Source of the DNA: an uncultured Centipeda sp.
Lineage (GTDB): Bacteria > Bacillota > Negativicutes > Selenomonadales > Selenomonadaceae
NCBI GenBank assembly: GCA_937925565.1
Contig: CALALM010000314.1
Coordinates: 1 to 10,877, forward strand
Length of the DNA: 10,877 nt
Direction: 5' to 3'
Shown here piece by piece: positions 1 through 5,444 of the stretch. The first letter of the stretch is position 1. Each line of letters opens with the position of its first letter. The position numbers were made by a program, and so were the translations under genes. Below the pieces are notes generated by a model. It searched no databases. It was not told the origin of the DNA and saw nothing but the letters and a program-made list of their open reading frames with translations.

Positions 1-97
1 CTCTAACTGCCCCAAAAGTTATGCGAATTTTTCCGTGTGCCCCCTCCCCGGTCCAGTAATGGCGCGGTTTTAGAGATTTGACCGCCCCCCTGGGGGT
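1..97 (-). other. Putative cos / packaging-initiation region
   Basis: This non-coding stretch follows the HNH stop codon and runs off the window edge. On the minus strand it shows a C-run/G-run palindrome (CCCCC-T-GGGGG core on the plus strand at 86-96), a GTCAAATCTCTAAAACC segment (about 82-66), a G-rich block and an A-rich TTCGCATAACTTTTGGGG segment. Known: in many cos phages of Firmicutes the HNH endonuclease gene lies directly before the terminase small subunit, with the cos site beside them, and similar GC-rich/AT-rich composition follows the HNH gene. Inferred: this is the cos/terminase recognition region and terminase small subunit should start just beyond position 1. The cut position cannot be read from the sequence. 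Confidence 0.45.
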
Positions 98-454
98 CTA
101 GCGGTCGCCTCTGCCACGCTGATGAATCCGTTCATGACACGAGGCGCAGAGCGACATCAAATTGCTCTCGTCATGTGTGCCGCCGTCGGTGACTGGTCGA
201 ATGTGATGCACAAGCGTCGCGAGGATGTATCTGCCCCGCTCCTTGCAACACTCACACAGCGGATGCGCTGACAAGTGACGGTCGCGAATCCTGCGCCATG
301 CACTGCCGTATCTCTCGTGCTGATCGTACCCACGCGTGAAGTGGTCATAGTGCCGCTGCATCGTTTTCTCGTGCTCCTCGCAATAACAGCTTTTTCGATC
401 TGTAAGATTCGGGCATCCTGTCATGCGGCAGGGGCGCTTCGGCTTTCTCGGCAT
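98..454 (-). CDS. HNH endonuclease, phage packaging type
   Basis: The product is a 118-residue HNH nuclease that probably acts with terminase in cutting cos ends during DNA packaging. An N-terminal Cys cluster (C9, C14, C23, C25, H28) is followed by the HNH fold: the zinc pairs C67-xx-C70 and C103-xx-C106 bracket H83-H84, N98 and H107/H111, giving the order H-N-H. The ATG at 454 is preferred because GAGGAGGTG lies 6-8 bases upstream; the frame stays open to 523, but that extension has no ribosome binding site. The gene is separated by 115 bases from the DUF1492 gene, and that gap holds a putative late promoter. It is the last gene before the window edge, where terminase small subunit is expected. 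Known: HNH proteins of this kind stimulate HK97-type terminases. A homing role is less likely given the position. Confidence 0.9.
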   Translation of the reverse strand: MPRKPKRPCRMTGCPNLTDRKSCYCEEHEKTMQRHYDHFTRGYDQHERYGSAWRRIRDRHLSAHPLCECCKERGRYILATLVHHIRPVTDGGTHDESNLMSLCASCHERIHQRGRGDR

Positions 455-489
455 CGCACACCTCCTCGATGGCATCAAAAAAGCCCTCG

Positions 490-507
490 CGGAGAATTGC
501 TTCTCCG
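490..507 (-). terminator. Leader hairpin upstream of HNH gene
   Basis: CGGAGAA and TTCTCCG form a perfect 7-bp stem with a 4-base loop. Reading leftward, a run of six T (482-477) follows after about seven bases. It lies between the putative late promoter (about 545) and the HNH start (454). It could be a leaky or regulated leader terminator; the gap before the T-run makes this uncertain. Confidence 0.35.
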
Positions 508-543
508 AGAAGGCTGATTCCATATCCTATTCTTGCTGAGTCT

Positions 544-552
544 ATCATATCA
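544..552 (-). promoter_or_regulatory. Putative phage late promoter, extended -10
   Basis: On the minus strand TGATATGAT matches an extended -10 (TGn-TATAAT) with one mismatch. No good -35 lies 17 bases upstream; the region there is occupied by an ATGTCACT repeat (570-563) instead. A TTGACA occurs only 4 bases upstream of the -10 and is too close to act as its -35. Inferred: an activator-dependent promoter driving HNH, terminase and later genes, with the upstream DUF1492 protein as candidate activator. Confidence 0.45.
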
Positions 553-562
553 CTGTCAAGGT

Positions 563-611
563 AGTGACATCAAGACGACATCGACTGCCATTTAGTGACA
601 TTTAGTGACAT
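563..611. repeat. AGTGACAT direct-repeat array (operator-like)
   Basis: AGTGACAT occurs exactly at 563-570, 594-601 and 604-611; the last two are in a 10-bp tandem (TTTAGTGACA twice, 591-610). A degenerate copy ending in GACAT lies at 574-581. The GACAT cores start at 566, 577, 597 and 607, about one or two helical turns apart. The array overlaps the last codons of the DUF1492 gene and ends just upstream of the extended -10. An inverted partner, TGTCA at 554-558 against TGACA at 565-569, is also present. Inferred to be the binding site of a phage transcription regulator. Confidence 0.6.
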
Positions 612-1010
612 CGGAGAAATATTTTTCAGTCCAACGCCATGCAGACGATAGATTTGTCGCAGTCCAAGCTTCATCTCTGTCGCAATTTCCGCCCACGAAC
701 GGTAGCCCATGTAACGGAGGTAAAGAACACGCCGTGCTTCTTTGTCCTCCACCTGCTGTATCGCTTCGTAAATCTCGGAACGCAGGTCAACGAGCCGATC
801 AATCTCAGCATCTATCTTCTCTTCACGCTCAATGATTTTTGCAATGGTGTCGGAAAGCTGCGACAAGTTCCTCGTTGCATTGCTCGGCATTCCCGTGATG
901 ACGGCGGTAGTCTTTTCTGCCATGCTGCGGAGAACTGCTACCTCCTCCAACATACTCTGGATTTCATTGTCAATGTTCCGTGCCTGACTGAGATATTCTT
1001 TCGCTGTCAC
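570..1010 (-). CDS. DUF1492/ArpU-type phage transcriptional regulator
   Basis: A 146-residue protein with an N-terminal helical, coiled-coil-like part (about residues 1-88, many Glu/Lys/Ile heptads) and a C-terminal sigma-70 region-4-like helix-turn-helix (about residues 90-130, core RYMGYRSWAEIATEM...RQIYRLH). Known: such proteins sit directly before HNH/terminase genes in Firmicutes phages and are thought to control late transcription. The start is GTG at 1010, overlapping the TGA of the preceding gene (GTGA), with AGAGGAGGA upstream. The last residues (MSLNVTKWQSMS) are encoded by the AGTGACAT repeat array, so this tail is probably shaped by DNA-level constraint. Activation of the promoter near 545 is inferred from position only. 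Confidence 0.82.
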   Translation of the reverse strand: MTAKEYLSQARNIDNEIQSMLEEVAVLRSMAEKTTAVITGMPSNATRNLSQLSDTIAKIIEREEKIDAEIDRLVDLRSEIYEAIQQVEDKEARRVLYLRYMGYRSWAEIATEMKLGLRQIYRLHGVGLKNISPMSLNVTKWQSMSS

Positions 1011-1222
1011 ACAAATTCCTCCTCTAGCTTTTCAAGCAGCCATTCTCCATCTATGCTCGTCAACTGTCCGAACCATGCGGAACGAAAGAACCGCTCTGTC
1101 TCAGAGCGCATCGCTGTCGCCGCAACATTCTCTGCCGCTTTGCAAAGAGCCGATCTCGCCCACCGATAATCCTTTGCCGCCTGTTGGATGATTGCATTGG
1201 CAAGAACCTCACAGTTCATCAT
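1007..1222 (-). CDS. Small conserved phage protein, unknown function
   Basis: A 71-residue protein with no named domain that I recognise. It is helix-rich and basic in the middle, with an aromatic core RFFRSAWFGQLTSIDGEWLL (about residues 44-63) that I recall from small proteins found between the SNF2 helicase and DUF1492 genes of Firmicutes phages. The start at ATG 1222 (or the next ATG, 1219) is chosen because GGAGGTGG lies about 8 bases upstream; the frame extends to 1255 without a ribosome binding site. Its first codons overlap the helicase stop (1209-1211), and its own stop overlaps the GTG of the DUF1492 gene. The three genes are therefore translationally coupled. No function is proposed. 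Confidence 0.72.
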   Translation of the reverse strand: MMNCEVLANAIIQQAAKDYRWARSALCKAAENVAATAMRSETERFFRSAWFGQLTSIDGEWLLEKLEEEFV

Positions 1223-2573
1223 GGGAAGCCACCTCCAGATTCGCTTTGACAGCATCGATCAGAGCCGTCTGGATCTTGTCTTTCCGTTCAAGAGCTTGCA
1301 TAACATTCTCATCCATCGTTCCTGCCGTGATGATGTGGTGGATAACCACAGTCCCCGTCTGTCCCTGCCGATAGAGCCGTGCCACAGTCTGCTGATAGAG
1401 TTCCAAGCTCCATGTGATGCCAAACCACACGAGGGTCGAACCGCCGCTCTGAAGATTGAGTCCATGTCCCGCACTCGCAGGATGAATAAGGGCGACGGGG
1501 ATTTCTCCGCGATTCCAACGGGCGATTGCCTCGTCCGTATCCAGTCGCACACACGTCACGCGCTTTTCGATGCGCTCTGCATCATGTCGGAACCAATACG
1601 CCACGAGAAGCGGTTTGCCGTTCATGCTCTCGACGATGTCCTCCAAGACATCGAGTTTGCGGTCATGGATATGCAGTGTAGTCCCATCGTCAGTGTAAAC
1701 CGCACCGTTTGCCATCTGCGCGAGTTTGCCAGACAGGACTCCTGCATTTGCCGCCGTCACCTCATCGCCCTTCATCTGCAAAACCAACTGCTCGCACATT
1801 TCGGTGTATATCTTCTTCTCAGCCTCATCCATGCGGACGCTGTATTCGCTCTCGATCAGCTCCGGCATCTTGAGGTGGTCGGCGGCTTTCATGGAGATGG
1901 TGATGTCGGAGATTTTCTCGTAGATCCGCTCCTCGGCTCCGGGCAAGGGAACGTAGGAGAACACCACCTGCCCGTTGCGCTTGTCCGGCACAAAGTAATC
2001 TTGCCGATATTTCGTGATGAATCGTCCCAGACGCTGTCCCATGTCCAGAACCTTGAACTCTGCGAACAAGTCCATCAAGCCGTTGCCGGATGGCGTTCCC
2101 GTAAGTCCGATGACTCTCTTTGCCATGTGACGAACCTTCATAAGTGCCTTGAATCGCTTGCTGCTCCAATTCTTGAAGGACGAGAGTTCGTCGATCACGA
2201 TGGCATCGTAGGTGAAGTCGGTTTTCTCCACGAGCCACGGCACATTCTCACGGTTGATGATGTAGAGGGAGGCTCGCTGCCGAAGTGCATGAAGGCGTTC
2301 TTTCTCCGTTCCGACTACTACGGAATAGCGGAGGTGCTTCAAATGTTCCCACTTGCTGATCTCCTGCGGCCATGTATTCCGCGCCACACGAAGCGGCGCG
2401 ATGACGAGAACGCGGGAAATCTCGAATCGGTCAAACAGCAGGTCATTGAGGGCTGTGAGAGTAATCACGGTCTTTCCTCAGCCCAAGCCCATATCCAGGA
2501 GTACGGCGGCAGTCGGATGACTCTCGATAAAGTCGATGGCGTACTGCTGGTAATCATGCGGTATGAACTTCAC
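1209..2573 (-). pseudogene. SNF2-family DEAD/DEAH helicase, stop in Walker A
   Basis: Phage-type SNF2 helicase. The original start is GTG at 2573 (GGAGG 9 bases upstream), opening with a Q-motif-like HDYQQYAIDF. At codons 27-35 the expected DMGLGKT reads D-M-G-L-G-stop-G-K-T: six extra bases containing TGA (2480-2478) split the Walker A loop. Downstream, all other motifs are present. Numbered from the GTG at 2468 they are: Ia (APLRVARNTW, about 24-33), II (DELS, 93-96), III (TGTP, 123-126), V (HPASAGHGLN) and VI (QTVARLYRQGQ, 359-369). A Shine-Dalgarno-like GAGGAAAG precedes the GTG at 2468, so reinitiation could give a 419-residue protein, but without the ATP-binding P-loop. It follows the ORF6N gene by 31 bases and overlaps the next small gene. 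Best read as an inactivated helicase. Confidence 0.85.
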
Positions 2574-2604
2574 GGGGCATCACCTCCAATCTCAACGGAA
2601 TTCA

Positions 2605-3282
2605 TTACCGAAACACTTCCTGCAGCACATCCACATGATAGGTATTCACCATGCCGTACTTGGCATCGTACTCCTTGCCGATGTGATAGCCCTGCTTTCT
2701 GGACATTGCTGACGCTCTGCGCCCAAGCCCGGCGGCAATATCCCGACTCACGCCACGGATTCCCATAAGGTTTGCATAGCCGATGATGGTGTAGTGGTGC
2801 TGGTCGATGGTTACCTGCTTGGATTCCACATCGAGAAGCCGCTCGTCAACCTTGTCAATGCGGGCATTGGCGGCTTTGATCGCCTTTGCCTGCTCCACCA
2901 GACGCTGCGCACTGTACAGAAGAAATTCCTCAGGCGTCATGTTTCTCATGGGGTTGAAATAGCTTTCTTCCAGCTCCTCAAAGACATCCCATGCACGATT
3001 CGTCCCGAGCATCTTGCAATGGCGCGCCGCACCTCGTTTTGTCCAGAGATAAATTGTGGATGCAAACTTGCTCACAGGCAGGTCGAAATTTTCGACTTGC
3101 CTCTTGAATCCCTTGAGATCACTTCCTTCAATCCTGAAGTAATGTTTTCCCTCCGCAAACCGATCTTTGTTGTTGTTGAAATTCTGTTTGATGTGTTGGA
3201 CATCACAGCCATACGCCTCGGCAAGCTGCTCCGTGGTCATGACTCGGATGCCGCTGTGTTCCAAAATCTGCAAATCTTTCAT
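2605..3282 (-). CDS. ORF6N-domain phage antirepressor-like protein
   Basis: A 225-residue protein. Residues about 10-110 match the ORF6N/Bro-N type DNA-binding domain: MTTEQLAEAYGCDVQHIKQNFNNNKDRF, then a KHYFRI strand, then LWTKRGAARHCKMLGTNRAW. A coiled-coil-like linker (about 115-160) leads to a C-terminal domain with HHYTIIGYANLMGI and RKQGYHIGKEYDAKYGMVNTY, typical of phage antirepressors that bind DNA or repressor. The start ATG at 3282 has GGAGG 8 bases upstream; a TTG five codons earlier overlaps that site and is rejected. Its neighbour upstream is the divergent deformylase gene. Antirepressors usually sit in the lysogeny region, so a place directly before the helicase is unusual; it may regulate the island or be a replacement gene. 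Confidence 0.8.
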   Translation of the reverse strand: MKDLQILEHSGIRVMTTEQLAEAYGCDVQHIKQNFNNNKDRFAEGKHYFRIEGSDLKGFKRQVENFDLPVSKFASTIYLWTKRGAARHCKMLGTNRAWDVFEELEESYFNPMRNMTPEEFLLYSAQRLVEQAKAIKAANARIDKVDERLLDVESKQVTIDQHHYTIIGYANLMGIRGVSRDIAAGLGRRASAMSRKQGYHIGKEYDAKYGMVNTYHVDVLQEVFR

Positions 3283-3438
3283 GGCAAATTCCTCCAATAC
3301 GCTGTAAATACTCCGATGACGGGGAAAAGTCGTCCCCTTCTCAAAAGACAGCGGACAGATAGAGACATATTGGTCACCCGTTGCAGGAAAATTTATTTGT
3401 TCAGGCGAATATTTCTAAAACAAAGGGAGATGGGGCAG
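3283..3438. promoter_or_regulatory. Divergent intergenic region, ORF6N / deformylase
   Basis: These 156 bases separate the minus-strand ORF6N gene from the plus-strand deformylase gene and should hold both promoters. I cannot identify convincing -35/-10 pairs; the best AT-rich stretch on the plus strand is 3389-3425. A short GGGGA...TCCCC inverted repeat lies near 3319-3335. A 29-codon minus-strand frame ends in an ATGA overlap with the ORF6N start but lacks a ribosome binding site. Confidence 0.3.
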
Positions 3439-3852
3439 ATGGTACAACCTATCGTCAAGGATGCAATGTTTCTCGGACAGCCATCGGAGGAAGCCGTGAA
3501 ATCCGACCTCTCGATAGCAAACGACCTGCTTGATACGCTCAAAGCACATGTCGGACACTGTGTCGGACTTGCCGCCAACATGATTGGCGAAAAGAAGCGC
3601 ATCATTGCCGTATGCGTGGGTAAATCTCATCTCGTCATGCTGAATCCGGAGATTGTAAAAGCATCCTCCGAGCAGTACGAGGCCGAGGAGGGATGTCTCT
3701 CCCTCCCCGGACAGAGAAAAACGATGCGGCATGAATGGCTTGAAGTCGTATACCGCGACATAAAATTTCGCAAACAGCAAAACAAGTTCTCCGGCTTTAC
3801 GGCACAGATCATTCAACATGAGATGGATCACTGCAACGGAATCTTGATATGA
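3439..3852 (+). CDS. def: Peptide deformylase, short divergent subfamily
   Basis: A 137-residue metallohydrolase that removes the formyl group from N-terminal formyl-Met of nascent peptides. Motif 1 reads GLAANMIG (43-50), motif 2 EGCLSLPG (84-91, metal ligand C86) and motif 3 QHEMDH (126-131, metal ligands H127 and H131, catalytic E128). The usual motif 1 is GxGxAAxQ; the Gln that stabilises the oxyanion is Met48 here. I recall other short clostridial deformylases with AANMIG, so this is probably a subfamily trait. Start ATG 3439 is preferred with AGGGAG 9 bases upstream; ATG 3430 directly abuts that sequence. The gene ends inside a strong terminator and precedes abiE on the same strand. It is an accessory copy within a phage replication region, beyond the expected housekeeping gene. 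Confidence 0.88.
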   Translation: MVQPIVKDAMFLGQPSEEAVKSDLSIANDLLDTLKAHVGHCVGLAANMIGEKKRIIAVCVGKSHLVMLNPEIVKASSEQYEAEEGCLSLPGQRKTMRHEWLEVVYRDIKFRKQQNKFSGFTAQIIQHEMDHCNGILI

Positions 3853-3890
3853 AAACCTCGGGCTGCACATGAACGCAGTCCGAGGTTTTC
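3851..3890. terminator. Strong hairpin terminator after deformylase
   Basis: GAAAACCTCGG (3851-3861) pairs perfectly with CCGAGGTTTTC (3880-3890). After one G-U pair, CTGC (3863-3866) pairs with GCAG (3875-3878), leaving an 8-base loop. The stem starts in the deformylase stop codon and ends in GGTTTTC, so it should act as a rho-independent terminator that separates deformylase from the abiE promoter. Confidence 0.85.
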
Positions 3891-3913
3891 ACATAATGGT
3901 AATTCGTATTTTA

Positions 3914-3943
3914 TTGACTTTCTTGCTTGTTTATTTATATAAT
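3914..3943 (+). promoter_or_regulatory. abiE promoter
   Basis: TTGACT (3914-3919) and a perfect TATAAT (3938-3943) are separated by 18 bases. This sigma-A type promoter lies 32 bases upstream of the abiEi start and is overlaid by an inverted repeat at 3917-3957. Confidence 0.85.
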
Positions 3944-3957
3944 ACAAGCAAGAAAGT
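3917..3957. promoter_or_regulatory. 14-bp inverted repeat, putative AbiEi operator
   Basis: ACTTTCTTGCTTGT (3917-3930) and ACAAGCAAGAAAGT (3944-3957) are perfect reverse complements with a 13-base spacer that contains the -10 box. The left arm overlaps the -35. Known: AbiEi antitoxins repress their own operon by binding inverted repeats around the promoter. The fit here is very good; binding itself is inferred. Confidence 0.75.
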
Positions 3958-3975
3958 TTTTAGGAGGTGATTCAC

Positions 3976-4569
3976 ATGACGCAACAAGCTGCTATCATGA
4001 ACCTCATCCATAAAAATAACGGTATGCTGACAACAGCCAAAGCGGTATCATCCGGTATTTCCCGCAGCATGTTGGCACATCTCGTCAAACGCGGACATTT
4101 GCTCCGTCCTGCCCGCGGCGTATACACGCTGCCCGAAATATGGGAAGATGAATTTCTCAATCTGCAAACACGATTCAAGCGTGGCATTTTCTCACACGAA
4201 ACAGCTCTCTTTCTCTGGAATCTGACGGATCGAACGCCGATTGCCTACCATATGACTTTCCCTACAAACTACAATCTGGCAAATCCGCAAAAAGAAGGAA
4301 TCCGCTGTGCGCAGGTAAAGCCTGAGCGATATGAACTTGGCATTACAGAGATAAAATCTCCTGCAGGGAATTCGATACGCTGTTACTCTATGGAGCGTAC
4401 ACTCTGTGATATCCTGCGGCCGCAGCACGCTGCAGATATTCAAGTTGTCTCAGAGGCTTTCAAACGCTATACGGACAACAAACAGAAAAACATTCCTCTG
4501 CTCTCAAAGTACGCAGCTCGGCTCGGCGTCGAAAAAAGGATACGGACATATCTGGAGGTACTGCTTTGA
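3976..4569 (+). CDS. abiEi: AbiEi antitoxin (transcriptional repressor)
   Basis: A 197-residue type IV toxin-antitoxin antitoxin. Residues about 3-55 form a winged helix-turn-helix (TTAKAVSSGISRSMLAHLVKRGHLLRPARGVYTLP), followed by the AbiEi C-terminal part with FSHETALFLWNLTDRTP (about 71-87), CYSMERTLCDILR and a helical end. Known: the N-terminal domain binds operator DNA and represses the operon; the C-terminal domain is needed to counter the toxin. ATG 3976 follows an excellent AGGAGGTGA; an in-frame GTG at 3967 lies within that site and is rejected. Its TGA overlaps the TTG start of abiEii, the usual coupling in this family. Reading frame and length look complete. Function: phage exclusion or element stabilisation. 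Confidence 0.92.
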   Translation: MTQQAAIMNLIHKNNGMLTTAKAVSSGISRSMLAHLVKRGHLLRPARGVYTLPEIWEDEFLNLQTRFKRGIFSHETALFLWNLTDRTPIAYHMTFPTNYNLANPQKEGIRCAQVKPERYELGITEIKSPAGNSIRCYSMERTLCDILRPQHAADIQVVSEAFKRYTDNKQKNIPLLSKYAARLGVEKRIRTYLEVLL

Positions 4570-5402
4570 AAAATGCAATGCTGTTAAAGGCCGCCATCAA
4601 TAAAATGGCAAAAGAAAAACACATCCCTGCCCAACTCGTGATGCAAAACTATATGTTGGAGCGGCTGTTGGAACGCATCGCCCATTCAAGATATCAAGGC
4701 AACTTCATCCTAAAGGGTGGGCTGCTGATTGCCTCGATGGTTGGTCTCCATTCCCGTGCCACAATGGATATGGACGCCACGATCCGAAATCATCCCGTGA
4801 ATGAAAACAGCATAAAGAAAATGTTTGAGGAGATTGTCACTATTCCCATTGATGACGATATAACCTTCAGTTTTCAGGACGTTGGAGAAATCCGAAAGAA
4901 TGATGCATACGGCGGCTATCGTGTATCGCTGACGGCAAACTTCCTCCCTATGAAGGTTCCTCTGAAGCTGGATATTACAACGGGCGACAAGATTACCCCG
5001 AAGGCAGTCGAATACAAATATCCCATGATGTTCAATGACGGCACATTGGAAATCTTTGCTTACAACCTTGAGACGATCCTTGCCGAGAAGTTGGAAACTG
5101 TAATTTCCCGTGGAGATCAAAATACGCGGCCAAGAGACTTTTACGATATCTTTATCCTGAGCAAGTTCAAAGGCGATCAGATCAATTGGACAATTTTGCG
5201 TCAGGCTGTATCCGAAACTGCACAAAAGCGCAATTCCGGTATGTTAATACCGCAGTATCAGAGTATTTTGGAGCAGATTATAAGCAGCCCTACGATGCAT
5301 CGGCACTGGAGAACGTATCAGCGTGATTACGAGTACGCCAGAGAAGTGGAATTCTCTGCCACCTGCGAAACAATCCTCCATCTCATGGATTCAATACAAT
5401 AA
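4566..5402 (+). CDS. abiEii: AbiEii toxin, nucleotidyltransferase
   Basis: A 278-residue toxin of the AbiEii/MenT nucleotidyltransferase family. Visible motifs are: FILKGGLLIA with K50-G51-G52, then TMDMD with D68 and D70 (the GS/GG-x-DxD metal site), KLDIT (D136), and LAEKLETVISRG...RDFYDIF (K175, D191, D194). All catalytic motifs are intact. Known: related toxins transfer nucleotides to target molecules, with tRNA shown for mycobacterial MenT proteins, and halt growth. The TTG start at 4566 has GGAGG seven bases upstream and overlaps the abiEi stop; ATG 4578 would be 19 bases from that site, and the residues MKNAM match remembered family N-termini. The gene is followed by a hairpin at 5411. 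With abiEi it makes a complete type IV system. Confidence 0.92.
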   Translation: MKNAMLLKAAINKMAKEKHIPAQLVMQNYMLERLLERIAHSRYQGNFILKGGLLIASMVGLHSRATMDMDATIRNHPVNENSIKKMFEEIVTIPIDDDITFSFQDVGEIRKNDAYGGYRVSLTANFLPMKVPLKLDITTGDKITPKAVEYKYPMMFNDGTLEIFAYNLETILAEKLETVISRGDQNTRPRDFYDIFILSKFKGDQINWTILRQAVSETAQKRNSGMLIPQYQSILEQIISSPTMHRHWRTYQRDYEYAREVEFSATCETILHLMDSIQ

Positions 5403-5410
5403 ACAATTCA

Positions 5411-5441
5411 AGCGGCATCTGTCAGTAAGGCAGATGCCGCT
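5411..5441. terminator. Hairpin between abiEii and polymerase remnant
   Basis: AGCGGCATCTG (5411-5421) and CAGATGCCGCT (5431-5441) are perfect 11-bp arms with a 9-base loop. The hairpin lies 9 bases after the abiEii stop and 4 bases beyond the convergent polymerase stop (5445). It likely ends transcription from both sides, though the T-runs beside it are weak. Confidence 0.75.
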
Positions 5442-5444
5442 ATT

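Noticed and set aside
455..523. N-terminal extension of the HNH protein to 523
   Set aside because: ATG 454 has an ideal ribosome binding site, while the upstream Met does not.
345..548. Minus-strand frame of 67 codons overlapping the HNH start
   Set aside because: No ribosome binding site, overlaps the well-supported HNH gene and the leader hairpin, and begins on the putative promoter -10.
1188..2768. Long plus-strand open frame (526 codons) opposite the helicase
   Set aside because: It lies antisense to a clear helicase with conserved motifs, has no recognisable domain and no ribosome binding site; it is a shadow frame.
3283..3297. TTG start at 3297 for the ORF6N protein
   Set aside because: It lies within the GGAGG site that serves ATG 3282.
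3281..3369. 29-codon minus-strand frame ending in an ATGA overlap with the ORF6N start
   Set aside because: The overlap is tempting, but there is no ribosome binding site and no recognisable sequence; it may be the tail of a lost gene or chance.
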